From Kineosporia sp. A_224 (GTDB taxonomy: Bacteria > Actinomycetota > Actinomycetes > Actinomycetales > Kineosporiaceae): a DNA stretch of 42,677 bases. Both the position numbers and the translations under genes were made by a program. The notes beneath the pieces are model-generated. The model saw only the letters and a list, made by a program, of their open reading frames with translations, ran no database searches and was not told the origin of the DNA. Every line of letters starts with the position of its first letter. Within the stretch, counting starts at the first letter, position 1. Positions 8,497 to 15,070 of the stretch are shown here, piece after piece. The DNA lies in NCBI RefSeq assembly GCF_002198655.1, contig NZ_MWLN01000171.1:1-42677 (forward strand). The letters run 5' to 3'.

Positions 8497-10461
8497 TCAG
8501 TCGTCGCCCTTGCCCGAGTGCAGGCCCTTGCTGATGAGCGACATGACACCGGCGTCGGCGAGCGTCGTCGCGTCGCCGACCTCGCGGTTCTCCGCGACGT
8601 CACGGAGCAGGCGGCGCATGATCTTGCCGGACCGGGTCTTCGGCAGCTCCGGGACGACCATGATCTGGCGCGGCTTGGCGATCGGGCCGATCTCCTTCGC
8701 CACGTGGTTGCGCAGCTCGGTGATGATCTCCTTGCCCGCGCCCTCCTCCTCCGAGACCGTGCCGCGGAGGATGACGAACGCGACGACCGCCTGGCCCGTC
8801 GTCTCGTCGGTCGCCCCGACGACGGCCGCCTCGGCGACCTTCGGGTGCGACACGAGCGCCGACTCGATCTCCGTCGTGGAGAGCCGGTGGCCCGACACGT
8901 TCATGACGTCGTCGACGCGGCCGAGGAGCCAGATGTCGCCGTCCTCGTCCTTCTTCGCGCCGTCACCGGCGAAGTACATGTGCTCGAAGCGGGACCAGTA
9001 CGTCTCCTTGTAGCGCTCCGGGTCGCCCCAGATGCCGCGGAGCATCGACGGCCACGGCTCGGTGAGCACGAGGTAGCCGCCGCCGCCGTTCGCCACCGGG
9101 CGCGCCTCGTCGTCCAGCACCTCGGCCGAGATGCCGGGCAGCGGGATCTGCGCCGAGCCGGGCTTGAGCGTCGTGACGCCCGGGAGCGGGCTGATCATCA
9201 TCGCGCCCGTCTCGGTCTGCCACCACGTGTCGACGATCGGGGCTTTGTCGCCGCCGATGACGCGGCGGTACCACATCCACGCCTCGGGGTTGATCGACTC
9301 ACCGACCGAGCCCATGACGCGGATCGTCGACAGGTCGAACTTCGCGGGGATGTCCTCGCCCCACTTCATGAAGGTCCGGATCGCTGTCGGCGCGGTGTAG
9401 AGGATCGTCACGCCGTACTTGGCGACGATCTCCCACCAGCGGCCCTTGTGCGGGGAGTCCGGCGTGCCCTCGTAGATGACCTGCGTCGCACCGTTCGCGA
9501 GCGGGCCGTAGACGATGTACGAGTGCCCGGTGACCCAGCCGACGTCGGCGGTGCACCAGTAGACGTCGGTCTCGGGCTTGAGGTCGAAGACGTTCTTGTG
9601 CGTGTACGCGGCCTGCGTGAGGTACCCGCCGCTCGTGTGGAGGATGCCCTTCGGCTTACCCGTCGTGCCCGACGTGTAGAGGATGAAGAGCGGGTGCTCG
9701 GCATCCATCGGCTCCGGCGTGTGGTCGGCCGAGGCCCCCTCGAGCGCGTCGTGCCACCAGACGTCCTTGTCGGTCCAGGCGACGTCCTGCCCGGTCCGCT
9801 TGACGACGAGCACGTGCTGCACGGACGGCGAGGCGGCGACCGCCTCGTCGACGGCCGGCTTGAGGGCGGACGGCGCACCGCGCCGGTAGCCGCCGTCGGA
9901 CGTGATGACGACCTTCGCCTCGGCGTCCTCGATGCGGCTGCGCAGCGCCTCCGAGGAGAAGCCGCCGAAGACGACCGAGTGCGGGGCACCGATCCGGGCG
10001 CAGGCCAGCATCGCGACCGCGGCCTCGGGGATCATCGGCAGGTAGATCGCGACCCGGTCGCCCTTGGTCACGCCGAGCGCGAGCAGCGCGTTGGCGGCCT
10101 TGGAGACCTCGTCCTTGAGTTGGGCGTAAGTGATGCTGCGGGTGTCGCCGGGCTCGCCCTCGAAGTGGATGGCGACCCGGTCGCCGTTGCCGGCCTCGAC
10201 GTGCCGGTCGACGCAGTTGTAGGCGACGTTGAGCGTGCCGCCGACGAACCACTTGGCGAACGGGGCGTCGCTCCAGTCGAGGGTCTGGCCCCAGGGGGTC
10301 GCCCACGTCAGCGCCCGCGCCTGGTCGTCCCAGAACGCGAGCCGGTCGGCGGCCGCGGCGGCGTAGAGGTCGGCGCCCGCGACGGCGTTCTTCGCGAACT
10401 CGGGGTCCGGCGGGAACCTTCGCTCCTCGTGGAGCAGGTTCTCCAGGCTGGGGTTCGACAT
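8497..10461 (-). CDS. acs: acetyl-coenzyme A synthetase
   Basis: A 654-residue AMP-forming acetate-CoA ligase, close to the ~650 residues usual for the family. It activates acetate via acetyl-AMP in the cytoplasm. The adenylation P-loop [20 protein letters not shown] lies near residue 260 and [16 protein letters not shown] near 305. [16 protein letters not shown] and the hinge region [20 protein letters not shown] also match. The C-terminal [19 protein letters not shown] carries the lysine that is a known acetylation site in this family. ATG 10461 is chosen because it opens [14 protein letters not shown] and follows GGAGGG; upstream in-frame codons are low complexity. It probably supplies acetyl-CoA from acetate imported by the symporter at 35056-36717. 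A CRP/GlxR-like site lies upstream. Confidence 0.97.
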   Translation of the reverse strand: MSNPSLENLLHEERRFPPDPEFAKNAVAGADLYAAAAADRLAFWDDQARALTWATPWGQTLDWSDAPFAKWFVGGTLNVAYNCVDRHVEAGNGDRVAIHFEGEPGDTRSITYAQLKDEVSKAANALLALGVTKGDRVAIYLPMIPEAAVAMLACARIGAPHSVVFGGFSSEALRSRIEDAEAKVVITSDGGYRRGAPSALKPAVDEAVAASPSVQHVLVVKRTGQDVAWTDKDVWWHDALEGASADHTPEPMDAEHPLFILYTSGTTGKPKGILHTSGGYLTQAAYTHKNVFDLKPETDVYWCTADVGWVTGHSYIVYGPLANGATQVIYEGTPDSPHKGRWWEIVAKYGVTILYTAPTAIRTFMKWGEDIPAKFDLSTIRVMGSVGESINPEAWMWYRRVIGGDKAPIVDTWWQTETGAMMISPLPGVTTLKPGSAQIPLPGISAEVLDDEARPVANGGGGYLVLTEPWPSMLRGIWGDPERYKETYWSRFEHMYFAGDGAKKDEDGDIWLLGRVDDVMNVSGHRLSTTEIESALVSHPKVAEAAVVGATDETTGQAVVAFVILRGTVSEEEGAGKEIITELRNHVAKEIGPIAKPRQIMVVPELPKTRSGKIMRRLLRDVAENREVGDATTLADAGVMSLISKGLHSGKGDD

Positions 10462-10532
10462 GCAGGCCCTCCGCGGTCGACGTCGGTGTCGGGAATGCCG
10501 ATGCACCCGTGCGGGGTGCACCGGACGTCTGA

Positions 10533-10548
10533 GGTGAGGCTAGTCACC
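10533..10548. promoter_or_regulatory. CRP/GlxR-type palindrome overlapping the acs promoter region
   Basis: GGTGAGGCTAGTCACC has the GTGA-N6-TCAC core of CRP-family sites with perfect half-sites. On the minus strand the central bases also form TAGCCT (10542-10537), a plausible -10 hexamer for acs, about 75 nt before its ATG. Binding there would block or modulate that promoter. The site is predicted by eye only. Confidence 0.5.
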
Positions 10549-10576
10549 GCGACCGGCGCAGGACAGGGCAGGGCAC

Positions 10577-10594
10577 GCCGCTCCGCCGAGCGGC
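10577..10594 (-). terminator. short hairpin downstream of the zinc-finger/Asp23 gene
   Basis: GCCGCTC (10577-10583) and GAGCGGC (10588-10594) form a 7-bp stem with a 4-nt loop, about 29 nt after the stop codon at 10623 on the minus strand. It may end the sigma/zinc-finger operon. The stem is short, so confidence is limited. Confidence 0.4.
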
Positions 10595-10622
10595 CCGGCG
10601 GCTGCGACGGGCGGTGCCGGGG

Positions 10623-11192
10623 TCACCGTCCGGGCGGCGGCGCTGTGACGTCCACGACGTCGACGTCCGTTGACCTGGGCGTCAGCCCGACGTCCGCCAG
10701 CCCGAGGGCGGCGGCCGCCCGGACCCGCTCCGCGACGTCCGGCACGTTCGCGCCGTGGTCGACGACGACCCGCACGACGAGGTCGACGACCCCGGGCGAG
10801 CCCTCCACGGGTCGAACCCGGACCCGCCGGGCGAGTGCTCCGGGGACGACGTCCACCCGCTCCCGGACGGCGGCCGCGACGACGTGCTCACCGACGTGCA
10901 CCCCCGGTTCGGCGAGCGGGACGCGCCGTCCGCTGCGCAGGTCCGTGAGCACCTCGGAGAGGATCCGGACGACGAGGCCCGGCTCGTCCGCCTCGCCCTC
11001 GGGGACGTCGAGGAGCAGGTTGAGACCGGTCACGTGACGTGCGAGGTCGGCGCACCACGGGCAGGTGCGGGCGTGCTCGTCGGGGACCGGTGCGGTGACC
11101 GCCTCCCAGGCCTCGTCGAGCCGCCGCCCGCAGGGCAGCCGCTCGTCGGCCTCGTCGGGCGGGCGCGCCCGCCCGCCGCCGGGCTCGCTCAT
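10623..11192 (-). CDS. zinc-finger anti-sigma-like protein fused to an Asp23-like domain
   Basis: A 189-residue protein. The N-terminal third has the signature of zinc-binding anti-sigma domains: HARTCPWCADLARHVTGLN, an H-x3-C-x2-C arrangement near residues 45-55. The C-terminal half, about residues 85-180, resembles the Asp23/Gls24 fold: VHVGEHVVAAAVRERVDVVP, then VDLVVRVVVDHGANVPDVAE and ADVGLTPRSTDVDVVDV. No membrane helix is visible. ATG 11192 overlaps the sigma stop (11189) by 4 bp, so the two are translationally coupled, as sigma/anti-sigma pairs usually are. The inferred role is to hold the coupled ECF factor, with the Asp23-like part sensing or docking to the Asp23/AmaP envelope complex encoded divergently at 11975-14373. 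The fusion is unusual in my experience. Confidence 0.75.
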   Translation of the reverse strand: MSEPGGGRARPPDEADERLPCGRRLDEAWEAVTAPVPDEHARTCPWCADLARHVTGLNLLLDVPEGEADEPGLVVRILSEVLTDLRSGRRVPLAEPGVHVGEHVVAAAVRERVDVVPGALARRVRVRPVEGSPGVVDLVVRVVVDHGANVPDVAERVRAAAALGLADVGLTPRSTDVDVVDVTAPPPGR

Positions 11193-11839
11193 CGCCACGC
11201 TCCCATCTCCCGCGCCAGGCCGCTGCGGGCCCGGGCGATCCGGCCCCGCACGGTGTCGACGCCGACCTGCTCCAGCCGGGCGATCTCGTCGTACGACAGC
11301 CCGGCCTGCTCGCGGAACAGCCAGGCCCGGCGGACGGCGTCCGGCAGCCGGGCGAGCGCGGCGTCGAGGTCGGCGACCGCAGCGCTCATCGTGGCCTGCG
11401 CCTCCGGGGACGTCGAGACCGGCGCCGCGACGTCGACGCCGTCGAGGGAGACGCTGTCCCGGCGGCGGCGCAGCACGTCGACGCACCGGCGGGACGCCGT
11501 TCGCAGCAGCCAGCCCTTGAAGGCGGCCGGGTCGGAGAGCGTGCGCAGCGACCGCCAGGCGGCGATGAAGGACTCCTGGACGACGTCGTCGGCGTCCGCG
11601 TCGCCGCCGAGCACCCGGCGGGCCATCGCCCGCGCGGTCGGGGCGTACCGGCGCACGAGGACCTCGAAGGCGACGACGTCACCGTCCTGCGCGCGCTCCA
11701 CGAGCGTCGCGTCGTCCGCCCCCGCCAGCCGTTCGACCACCAGGCGATGGTGCGGTCGCGTGTGCACCGGGGCACCCGCAGTTGGCCCGCTCTCCGCTCC
11801 CGTCCGGCCCCTCAGAGGTAGATCGCCCTCGATATGCAC
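11189..11839 (-). CDS. ECF RNA polymerase sigma factor beside the Asp23/AmaP operon
   Basis: A 216-residue ECF sigma factor. Region 2 is VERAQDGDVVAFEVLVRRYA followed by DADDVVQESFIAAWRSL. Region 4 includes LPDAVRRAWLFREQAGLSYD and EIARLEQVGVDTVRGRIARAR. The annotated GTG at 11839 has AGAGG about 9 nt upstream. However, start and ribosome-binding site both lie inside a large inverted repeat (11803-11864), and the first ~24 residues are not family-like. GTG 11767 (192 residues) is an alternative start, which would leave the repeat in the leader. It is coupled to the downstream zinc-finger/Asp23 gene and divergent from the Asp23 operon, which is the most likely target. Confidence 0.88.
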   Translation of the reverse strand: MHIEGDLPLRGRTGAESGPTAGAPVHTRPHHRLVVERLAGADDATLVERAQDGDVVAFEVLVRRYAPTARAMARRVLGGDADADDVVQESFIAAWRSLRTLSDPAAFKGWLLRTASRRCVDVLRRRRDSVSLDGVDVAAPVSTSPEAQATMSAAVADLDAALARLPDAVRRAWLFREQAGLSYDEIARLEQVGVDTVRGRIARARSGLAREMGAWR

Positions 11840-11864
11840 GGTGATCTACCTCTGAGGGGCCGGA
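11803..11864. repeat. 22-bp perfect inverted repeat at the sigma-gene start
   Basis: Arms 11803-11824 and 11843-11864 are perfectly complementary over 22 bp, with an 18-bp interior. Each arm contains CCCCTCAGAGGTAGATC or its complement. On the minus strand the putative GTG start (11839) falls in the loop and the AGAGG ribosome-binding site in the stem. On the plus strand the element lies about 110 bp upstream of the Asp23 operon. It may be a palindromic operator between divergent operons or an RNA hairpin that sequesters translation of the sigma factor. A simple terminator makes little sense between divergent genes. Confidence 0.85.
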
Positions 11865-11872
11865 AGGGGCGG

Positions 11873-11888
11873 TGTGACGGGGGTCACC
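11873..11888. promoter_or_regulatory. CRP/GlxR-type palindrome upstream of the Asp23 operon
   Basis: TGTGACGGGGGTCACC matches the TGTGA-N6-TCACA consensus at nine of ten half-site positions. It lies between the sigma-gene palindrome and the first Asp23 gene. The G-rich centre departs from the usual NNTANN of GlxR sites, so this is a weaker call than the ActP site. Confidence 0.35.
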
Positions 11889-11974
11889 GGGGTGGGCGCA
11901 TGACGATCCCGCTGCGGGGTCCGTCCTTCCCGTGACGCCGCCGCAGGGGCGGCGCCGGAAGGAGTCCACCAGTC

Positions 11975-12481
11975 ATGACCGAGACCGTCACCACGAAGAA
12001 CGCGCCTGTCGGCACCGGCATCACCACCGCCGGCACGACCGCCCGGCAGGGCACCGTCGGCCGCGGCATCGACGTCACCGGCGCCGAGGGCACCGGCGGC
12101 GGGACGACGACGATCCAGGAGAACGTCGTCGCGAAGATCGCCGGCATCGCGGCCCGCGAGGTCCGCGGCGTCCACGCGCTCGGCGGCGGCGCCGCCCGCG
12201 CGATCGGGGCGCTCCGCGAGCGGGTCGGCCGGGCCGACGTCACGCAGGGCATCGGCGTCGAGGTCGGCGAGAAGCAGGCCGCGGCGGACGTCGTCCTCGT
12301 CGTCGAGTACGGGGTCCCGATCCAGGACGTCGCCGCCGACGTGCGCCGCAGCATCGTCACCGCCGTCGAGGAGATGACGGGCCTGCAGGTCACCGAGGTC
12401 AACGTCCTCGTCTCCGACGTCTTCGTCGCCGGTGACGCGGACGGCGACACCGACACCGACCAGCCGCGGCGGGTCCAGTGA
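11975..12481 (+). CDS. Asp23/Gls24 family envelope stress protein
   Basis: A 168-residue protein whose core (about 45-150) is a clear Asp23 domain: TTIQENVVAKIAGIAAREVR, GVHALGGG, GIGVEVGEKQAAADVVLVVE, YGVPIQDVAADVRRSIVTAV and TEVNVLVSDVFV. Asp23 proteins are abundant cytoplasmic proteins held at the membrane by AmaP in Firmicutes and linked to alkaline and cell-wall stress. The N-terminal 40 residues are Thr/Gly-rich and probably disordered. ATG 11975 follows GGAAGGAG. It is the first of five genes joined by 4-bp overlaps, which mirrors the Asp23-AmaP operon of other Gram-positives. It is divergent from an ECF sigma factor with an Asp23-like fusion partner. Confidence 0.93.
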   Translation: MTETVTTKNAPVGTGITTAGTTARQGTVGRGIDVTGAEGTGGGTTTIQENVVAKIAGIAAREVRGVHALGGGAARAIGALRERVGRADVTQGIGVEVGEKQAAADVVLVVEYGVPIQDVAADVRRSIVTAVEEMTGLQVTEVNVLVSDVFVAGDADGDTDTDQPRRVQ

Positions 12482-12681
12482 TCCCGACGATCACCCCGAC
12501 CGCGCTCGGTCTGCTCGCAGGGATCGCGCTCGGTTTCGCCGCGGCCTTCGGCGGGTTCGGCGCGTTCGTCCTCGTCGCCGTCCTCGGCGGCCTCGGCCTG
12601 CTCGCGGGCCGGGCCGCCGAGGGCCGGCTGGACCTGGCGGCGCTCCGCGACGCCGTGAGCGGCCGGCGGTCCCTGACGTGA
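12478..12681 (+). CDS. small DUF2273-like membrane protein of the Asp23 operon
   Basis: A 67-residue protein. GTG 12478 overlaps the Asp23 stop by 4 bp. About 30 consecutive hydrophobic and Gly/Ala residues (LGLLAGIALGFAAAFGGFGA, then FVLVAVLGGLGLLAG) form a helical hairpin or two short helices. A short charged tail, GRAAEGRLDLAALRDAVSGR, follows. Size, composition and position match the small DUF2273-type membrane proteins that accompany Asp23 and AmaP in Gram-positive bacteria. A role in anchoring or assembling Asp23 proteins at the membrane is inferred from this context. Confidence 0.82.
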   Translation: MIPTITPTALGLLAGIALGFAAAFGGFGAFVLVAVLGGLGLLAGRAAEGRLDLAALRDAVSGRRSLT

Positions 12682-13115
12682 CCGCCGGCCTCGTGGAGCC
12701 TGCCGCCCCGGGCACCGCCGTCAACGCCGCCGACGCCGTGCCCGCGCTGCGGACGGCGCCCGCCGCCGACCGCGGCCGGACGACCGTCTCCGGCCGGGCG
12801 CTGCGGTCGGTCGCCGCGGCCGCGGCGGCCGCCGAGCTCGGGGTCGGGCACCGCGAGGTGCACGTCGACCTCTCGGACGACGGCGACCGGCTCGCCGTCG
12901 TCGTCCGTGCCCCGGTCACCGTCGACGAGAGCCTCGTCGCCGCGGACGGCGGGACCGGGACGGTCCTCGCCCTCGCCGAGGCGGCCCGGCAGCGGGTCGC
13001 CCGCGACCTCACCGCGCTCGCCGGGGCCGGGGTCGGCTCCTGCCGGCTCGTCGTGACCGCCGTCGAGCTCGTCACCCGCGGCCGGGTCGGCCGGACGGAA
13101 GGAGCAGTCCTGTGA
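12678..13115 (+). CDS. second, divergent Asp23-like protein
   Basis: A 145-residue protein starting at GTG 12678, which overlaps the previous stop (GTGA). From about residue 35 it shows the Asp23 order of elements: RTTVSGRALRSVAAAAAAAE, an amphipathic first helix, HREVHVDLSDDGDRLAVVVR for the central strands, then AEAARQRVARDLTALAG and SCRLVVTAVELVTRG. It lacks the GV(Y/H)ALGGG motif of the first Asp23 protein, so it is a divergent family member, perhaps a partner forming mixed assemblies. The assignment rests on fold pattern and operon position. Confidence 0.7.
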   Translation: MTAGLVEPAAPGTAVNAADAVPALRTAPAADRGRTTVSGRALRSVAAAAAAAELGVGHREVHVDLSDDGDRLAVVVRAPVTVDESLVAADGGTGTVLALAEAARQRVARDLTALAGAGVGSCRLVVTAVELVTRGRVGRTEGAVL

Positions 13116-13756
13116 GCACGAACGACACCGCCGGGCCGGGCCCGGCCCGCGCCCGCCGGGACGCCGCCCGGGTCCGCCGGTCCGGACGGCGCGGCGCGGC
13201 GACCCTCGCCGGCCTCGTCACCGGCCTGGGCGCGCTCGCCGTCGCGGCCGACCTCGTCGCCGTCGCCACCGTCGGCACCCGCCCCCTCACCGCGCTCGGC
13301 GGCCTCACCCCCGTCGACCCCGTCCGGGCCGGCCGCACCCTCGCCGCGCTGCCCGGGGACGGCCTCGTCGCCCAGGTCACCGCCGCCGTGCTCGTCGTCG
13401 CCGGTCTCGTGCTCCTCGCGCTCGCGGTGCTGCCCGGCGGCCGGCGCCGCCGGGTCCTCGCCCCCGAGGGCGTCGCCCCCGTCGTCGCCGACACCGGCGT
13501 CCTCGCCGACGCGCTCGGCGAGGTCGCGCACCGGGCGGCCGGGCTCCCGGCCGAGCAGGTCTCGGTCCGGCTGCGGCGCCGCCGCGCCGACGTCGAGGTC
13601 CGCCCGCTCAACGGGGTCCCCGTCCCCGTCGCCGAGGTCGGTGCCGCGCTCGCGCCCGCCGTCGACCGCTGGGGGCTGCGCGCCGGACGCCGGGCCGGCG
13701 GCCGGCCGCTGCCCGCCCGGGTCGTCGCCGCGGCCCGCGGGACGGTGGCGTCATGA
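13112..13756 (+). CDS. two-helix membrane protein of the Asp23 operon (DUF6286-like)
   Basis: A 214-residue protein, GTG 13112, overlapping the previous stop by 4 bp. A basic N-terminus (residues 12-30) precedes a helix at about 30-55 (GLVTGLGALAVAADLVAVAT). A ~35-residue loop containing a TPVDPVR-like turn follows, and a second helix at about 88-110 (VTAAVLVVAGLVLLALAVLP). The remaining ~100 residues form an alpha/beta domain, ADALGEVAHRAAGLPAEQVSVRLRRR, with the two-helix membrane anchor plus soluble tail architecture of AmaP-type proteins. It resembles the uncharacterised DUF6286 proteins found beside Asp23 genes in actinobacteria, as far as I can recall. It probably helps anchor the Asp23 proteins. 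Confidence 0.72.
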   Translation: MSTNDTAGPGPARARRDAARVRRSGRRGAATLAGLVTGLGALAVAADLVAVATVGTRPLTALGGLTPVDPVRAGRTLAALPGDGLVAQVTAAVLVVAGLVLLALAVLPGGRRRRVLAPEGVAPVVADTGVLADALGEVAHRAAGLPAEQVSVRLRRRRADVEVRPLNGVPVPVAEVGAALAPAVDRWGLRAGRRAGGRPLPARVVAAARGTVAS

Positions 13757-14373
13757 CCCGCGGCGTCCACGCGGTGAACCGCGTGCTCCTCGGCCTGCTC
13801 GGGGTGCTGCTCGTCGCCGCCGGCGCCGTGCTGGCGCTCGCGACGACGGCCGGGGCTGCCGGGGCGCGGCCCGGTGCCGGGCTGTGGGCCGGGGCCGCGG
13901 ACGGCGTCCGACGGGGGACCGGTGCTGTCGTCGACGCGACGTCCCGCACGACGGCGCTCTGGCTCGGGGCCGCCGCGGCGCTCGCCGTCGCGCTCCTCGC
14001 GCTCTGGTGGGTCGCCGTCCAGCGCCGCGGCCGGGCCCGCACGGCCGTCGTCCGCGAGGGCGCCGACGGCAGCACGGTGCCCGGGCAGGTCGTCGTCACG
14101 GCGGCCGCCGCCGAGGGCCTCGTCCACCGCCTCGTGCGGGCCGGACCGGACACGGTCGGCGCCTCGGTCACCGCCGTACGCGGTCGCCGGACCGACCCGC
14201 GCTACGACGTCGTCGTCGCCCCGCGCCGGGGCGCCGACCCGCTCGCCGTCGCGACCGGCGTCCGGGCCGCCGTCGGCCGGGCGGAGCGGGTCCTCGGCAC
14301 CCCGGTCGAGCCGACGGTGCGGCTGCGGGCCTCCGCCGTCCGCCGGGTGCGGAGCCGCCGCCGGGTCGGCTGA
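13753..14373 (+). CDS. amaP: AmaP-like alkaline-shock membrane anchor protein
   Basis: A 206-residue protein, ATG 13753, overlapping the previous stop by 4 bp. The first helix is at about 9-30 (VLLGLLGVLLVAAGAVLALA) and the second at about 75-95 (LGAAAALAVALLALWWVAVQ). Between them is a ~45-residue loop and after them an alpha/beta tail (PGQVVVTAAAAEGLVHRLVR). A two-helix hairpin with a soluble C-terminal domain is the AmaP plan; in Staphylococcus AmaP anchors Asp23 at the membrane. It is the last gene of the five-gene operon and is followed by a terminator hairpin. The symbol is assigned by architecture and context and is not based on close sequence identity. Confidence 0.72.
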   Translation: MTRGVHAVNRVLLGLLGVLLVAAGAVLALATTAGAAGARPGAGLWAGAADGVRRGTGAVVDATSRTTALWLGAAAALAVALLALWWVAVQRRGRARTAVVREGADGSTVPGQVVVTAAAAEGLVHRLVRAGPDTVGASVTAVRGRRTDPRYDVVVAPRRGADPLAVATGVRAAVGRAERVLGTPVEPTVRLRASAVRRVRSRRRVG

Positions 14374-14386
14374 CCCGGCCCCGAGC

Positions 14387-14425
14387 GCCCCGCGTTCCGT
14401 CCCTGCCCCGGGCGGAACGCGGGGC
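14387..14425 (+). terminator. 13-bp hairpin ending the Asp23/AmaP operon
   Basis: GCCCCGCGTTCCG (14387-14399) pairs perfectly with 14413-14425 around a 13-nt loop and is followed by TTCG. It lies 14 nt after the stop of the AmaP-like gene and 55 nt before the next sigma gene. Confidence 0.8.
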
Positions 14426-14479
14426 TTCGTGCGTCCGTAGAGGGGGTGGGACGCTGGCGGAGCAGGGAGGGAGGTCGCG

Positions 14480-15070
14480 GTGACCTCGGACGACGCGGAG
14501 CACGCGTTCACGGCGTGGGCCGTGACGGCGTGGCCGCGACTGCTCCGGACCGCGACCGCGCTGACCGCCGGCGACCACCACCTCGCCGAGGACCTCGTGC
14601 AGACCGCGCTCGCCAAGACGTACGTCGCCTGGGGGCGCGTGCGCTCCGACGAGGCCAGCGGCGAGCACCCGGACCGCTACGTCCACCGGGTGCTCGTCCG
14701 GGTGTTCGTCGACGAGACCCGGCGGCCGTGGTGGCGCCGCGAGCGCCGGAGGATCCCTTCCGCCGCAACGGGTCCCGGCGTCCTCGACGGCGTCCCCGAC
14801 CGGCCTGACGACTCGCTGCCGGCGCCGGACGACGTCCTCGCCGTCCGCGACGCGCTCGCCGCGCTGCCACCGGACCAGCGGGCCGCGGTCGTCCTGCGGT
14901 ACTGGCTCGGGCACGACGTCCGGGAGACCGCGGCGCTGCTCGGCTGCCCCGAGGCGACGGTGCGGTCCCGCTCCGCGCGTGGCCTGGCCCGGCTGCGCGA
15001 CCTGCTCGGCCCGCTCGACGACGCGCCCGACGACAGCGGACTGCCCACCACGAAGGGAGCCGTGCGATGA
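14480..15070 (+). CDS. SigE-family ECF RNA polymerase sigma factor (third module)
   Basis: A 196-residue ECF sigma factor: FTAWAVTAWPRLLRTATALT, region 2 HLAEDLVQTALAKTYVAWGR, then YVHRVLVRVFVDETRRPWWR. Region 4 is LPPDQRAAVVLRYWLGHDVR and ETAALLGCPEATVRSRSARG. GTG 14480 follows GGGAGGGAGG. Its stop overlaps the ATG of a single-pass membrane protein by 4 bp, repeating the sigma/membrane-partner layout of the two modules at 24-6805, although the partner here is shorter and unrelated by eye. It is more distant from the first two sigma factors than those are from each other. The regulon is unknown. Confidence 0.93.
   Translation: MTSDDAEHAFTAWAVTAWPRLLRTATALTAGDHHLAEDLVQTALAKTYVAWGRVRSDEASGEHPDRYVHRVLVRVFVDETRRPWWRRERRRIPSAATGPGVLDGVPDRPDDSLPAPDDVLAVRDALAALPPDQRAAVVLRYWLGHDVRETAALLGCPEATVRSRSARGLARLRDLLGPLDDAPDDSGLPTTKGAVR

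Noticed and set aside
8263-11037. 924-codon plus-strand frame across the acetyl-CoA synthetase gene.
   Set aside because: The minus strand encodes an unmistakable acetyl-CoA synthetase. The plus frame is an antisense shadow rich in Arg, Asp and Val.
11803-11864. Reading the 22-bp inverted repeat as a terminator or an insertion-sequence end.
   Set aside because: It lies between divergent starts, so neither operon would end there. There is no transposase or second copy in the window.
12491-14616. Long minus-strand frames across the Asp23 operon.
   Set aside because: They are Arg/Ala/Thr-rich translations with no motifs. The plus-strand genes are joined by 4-bp overlaps and have recognisable folds.
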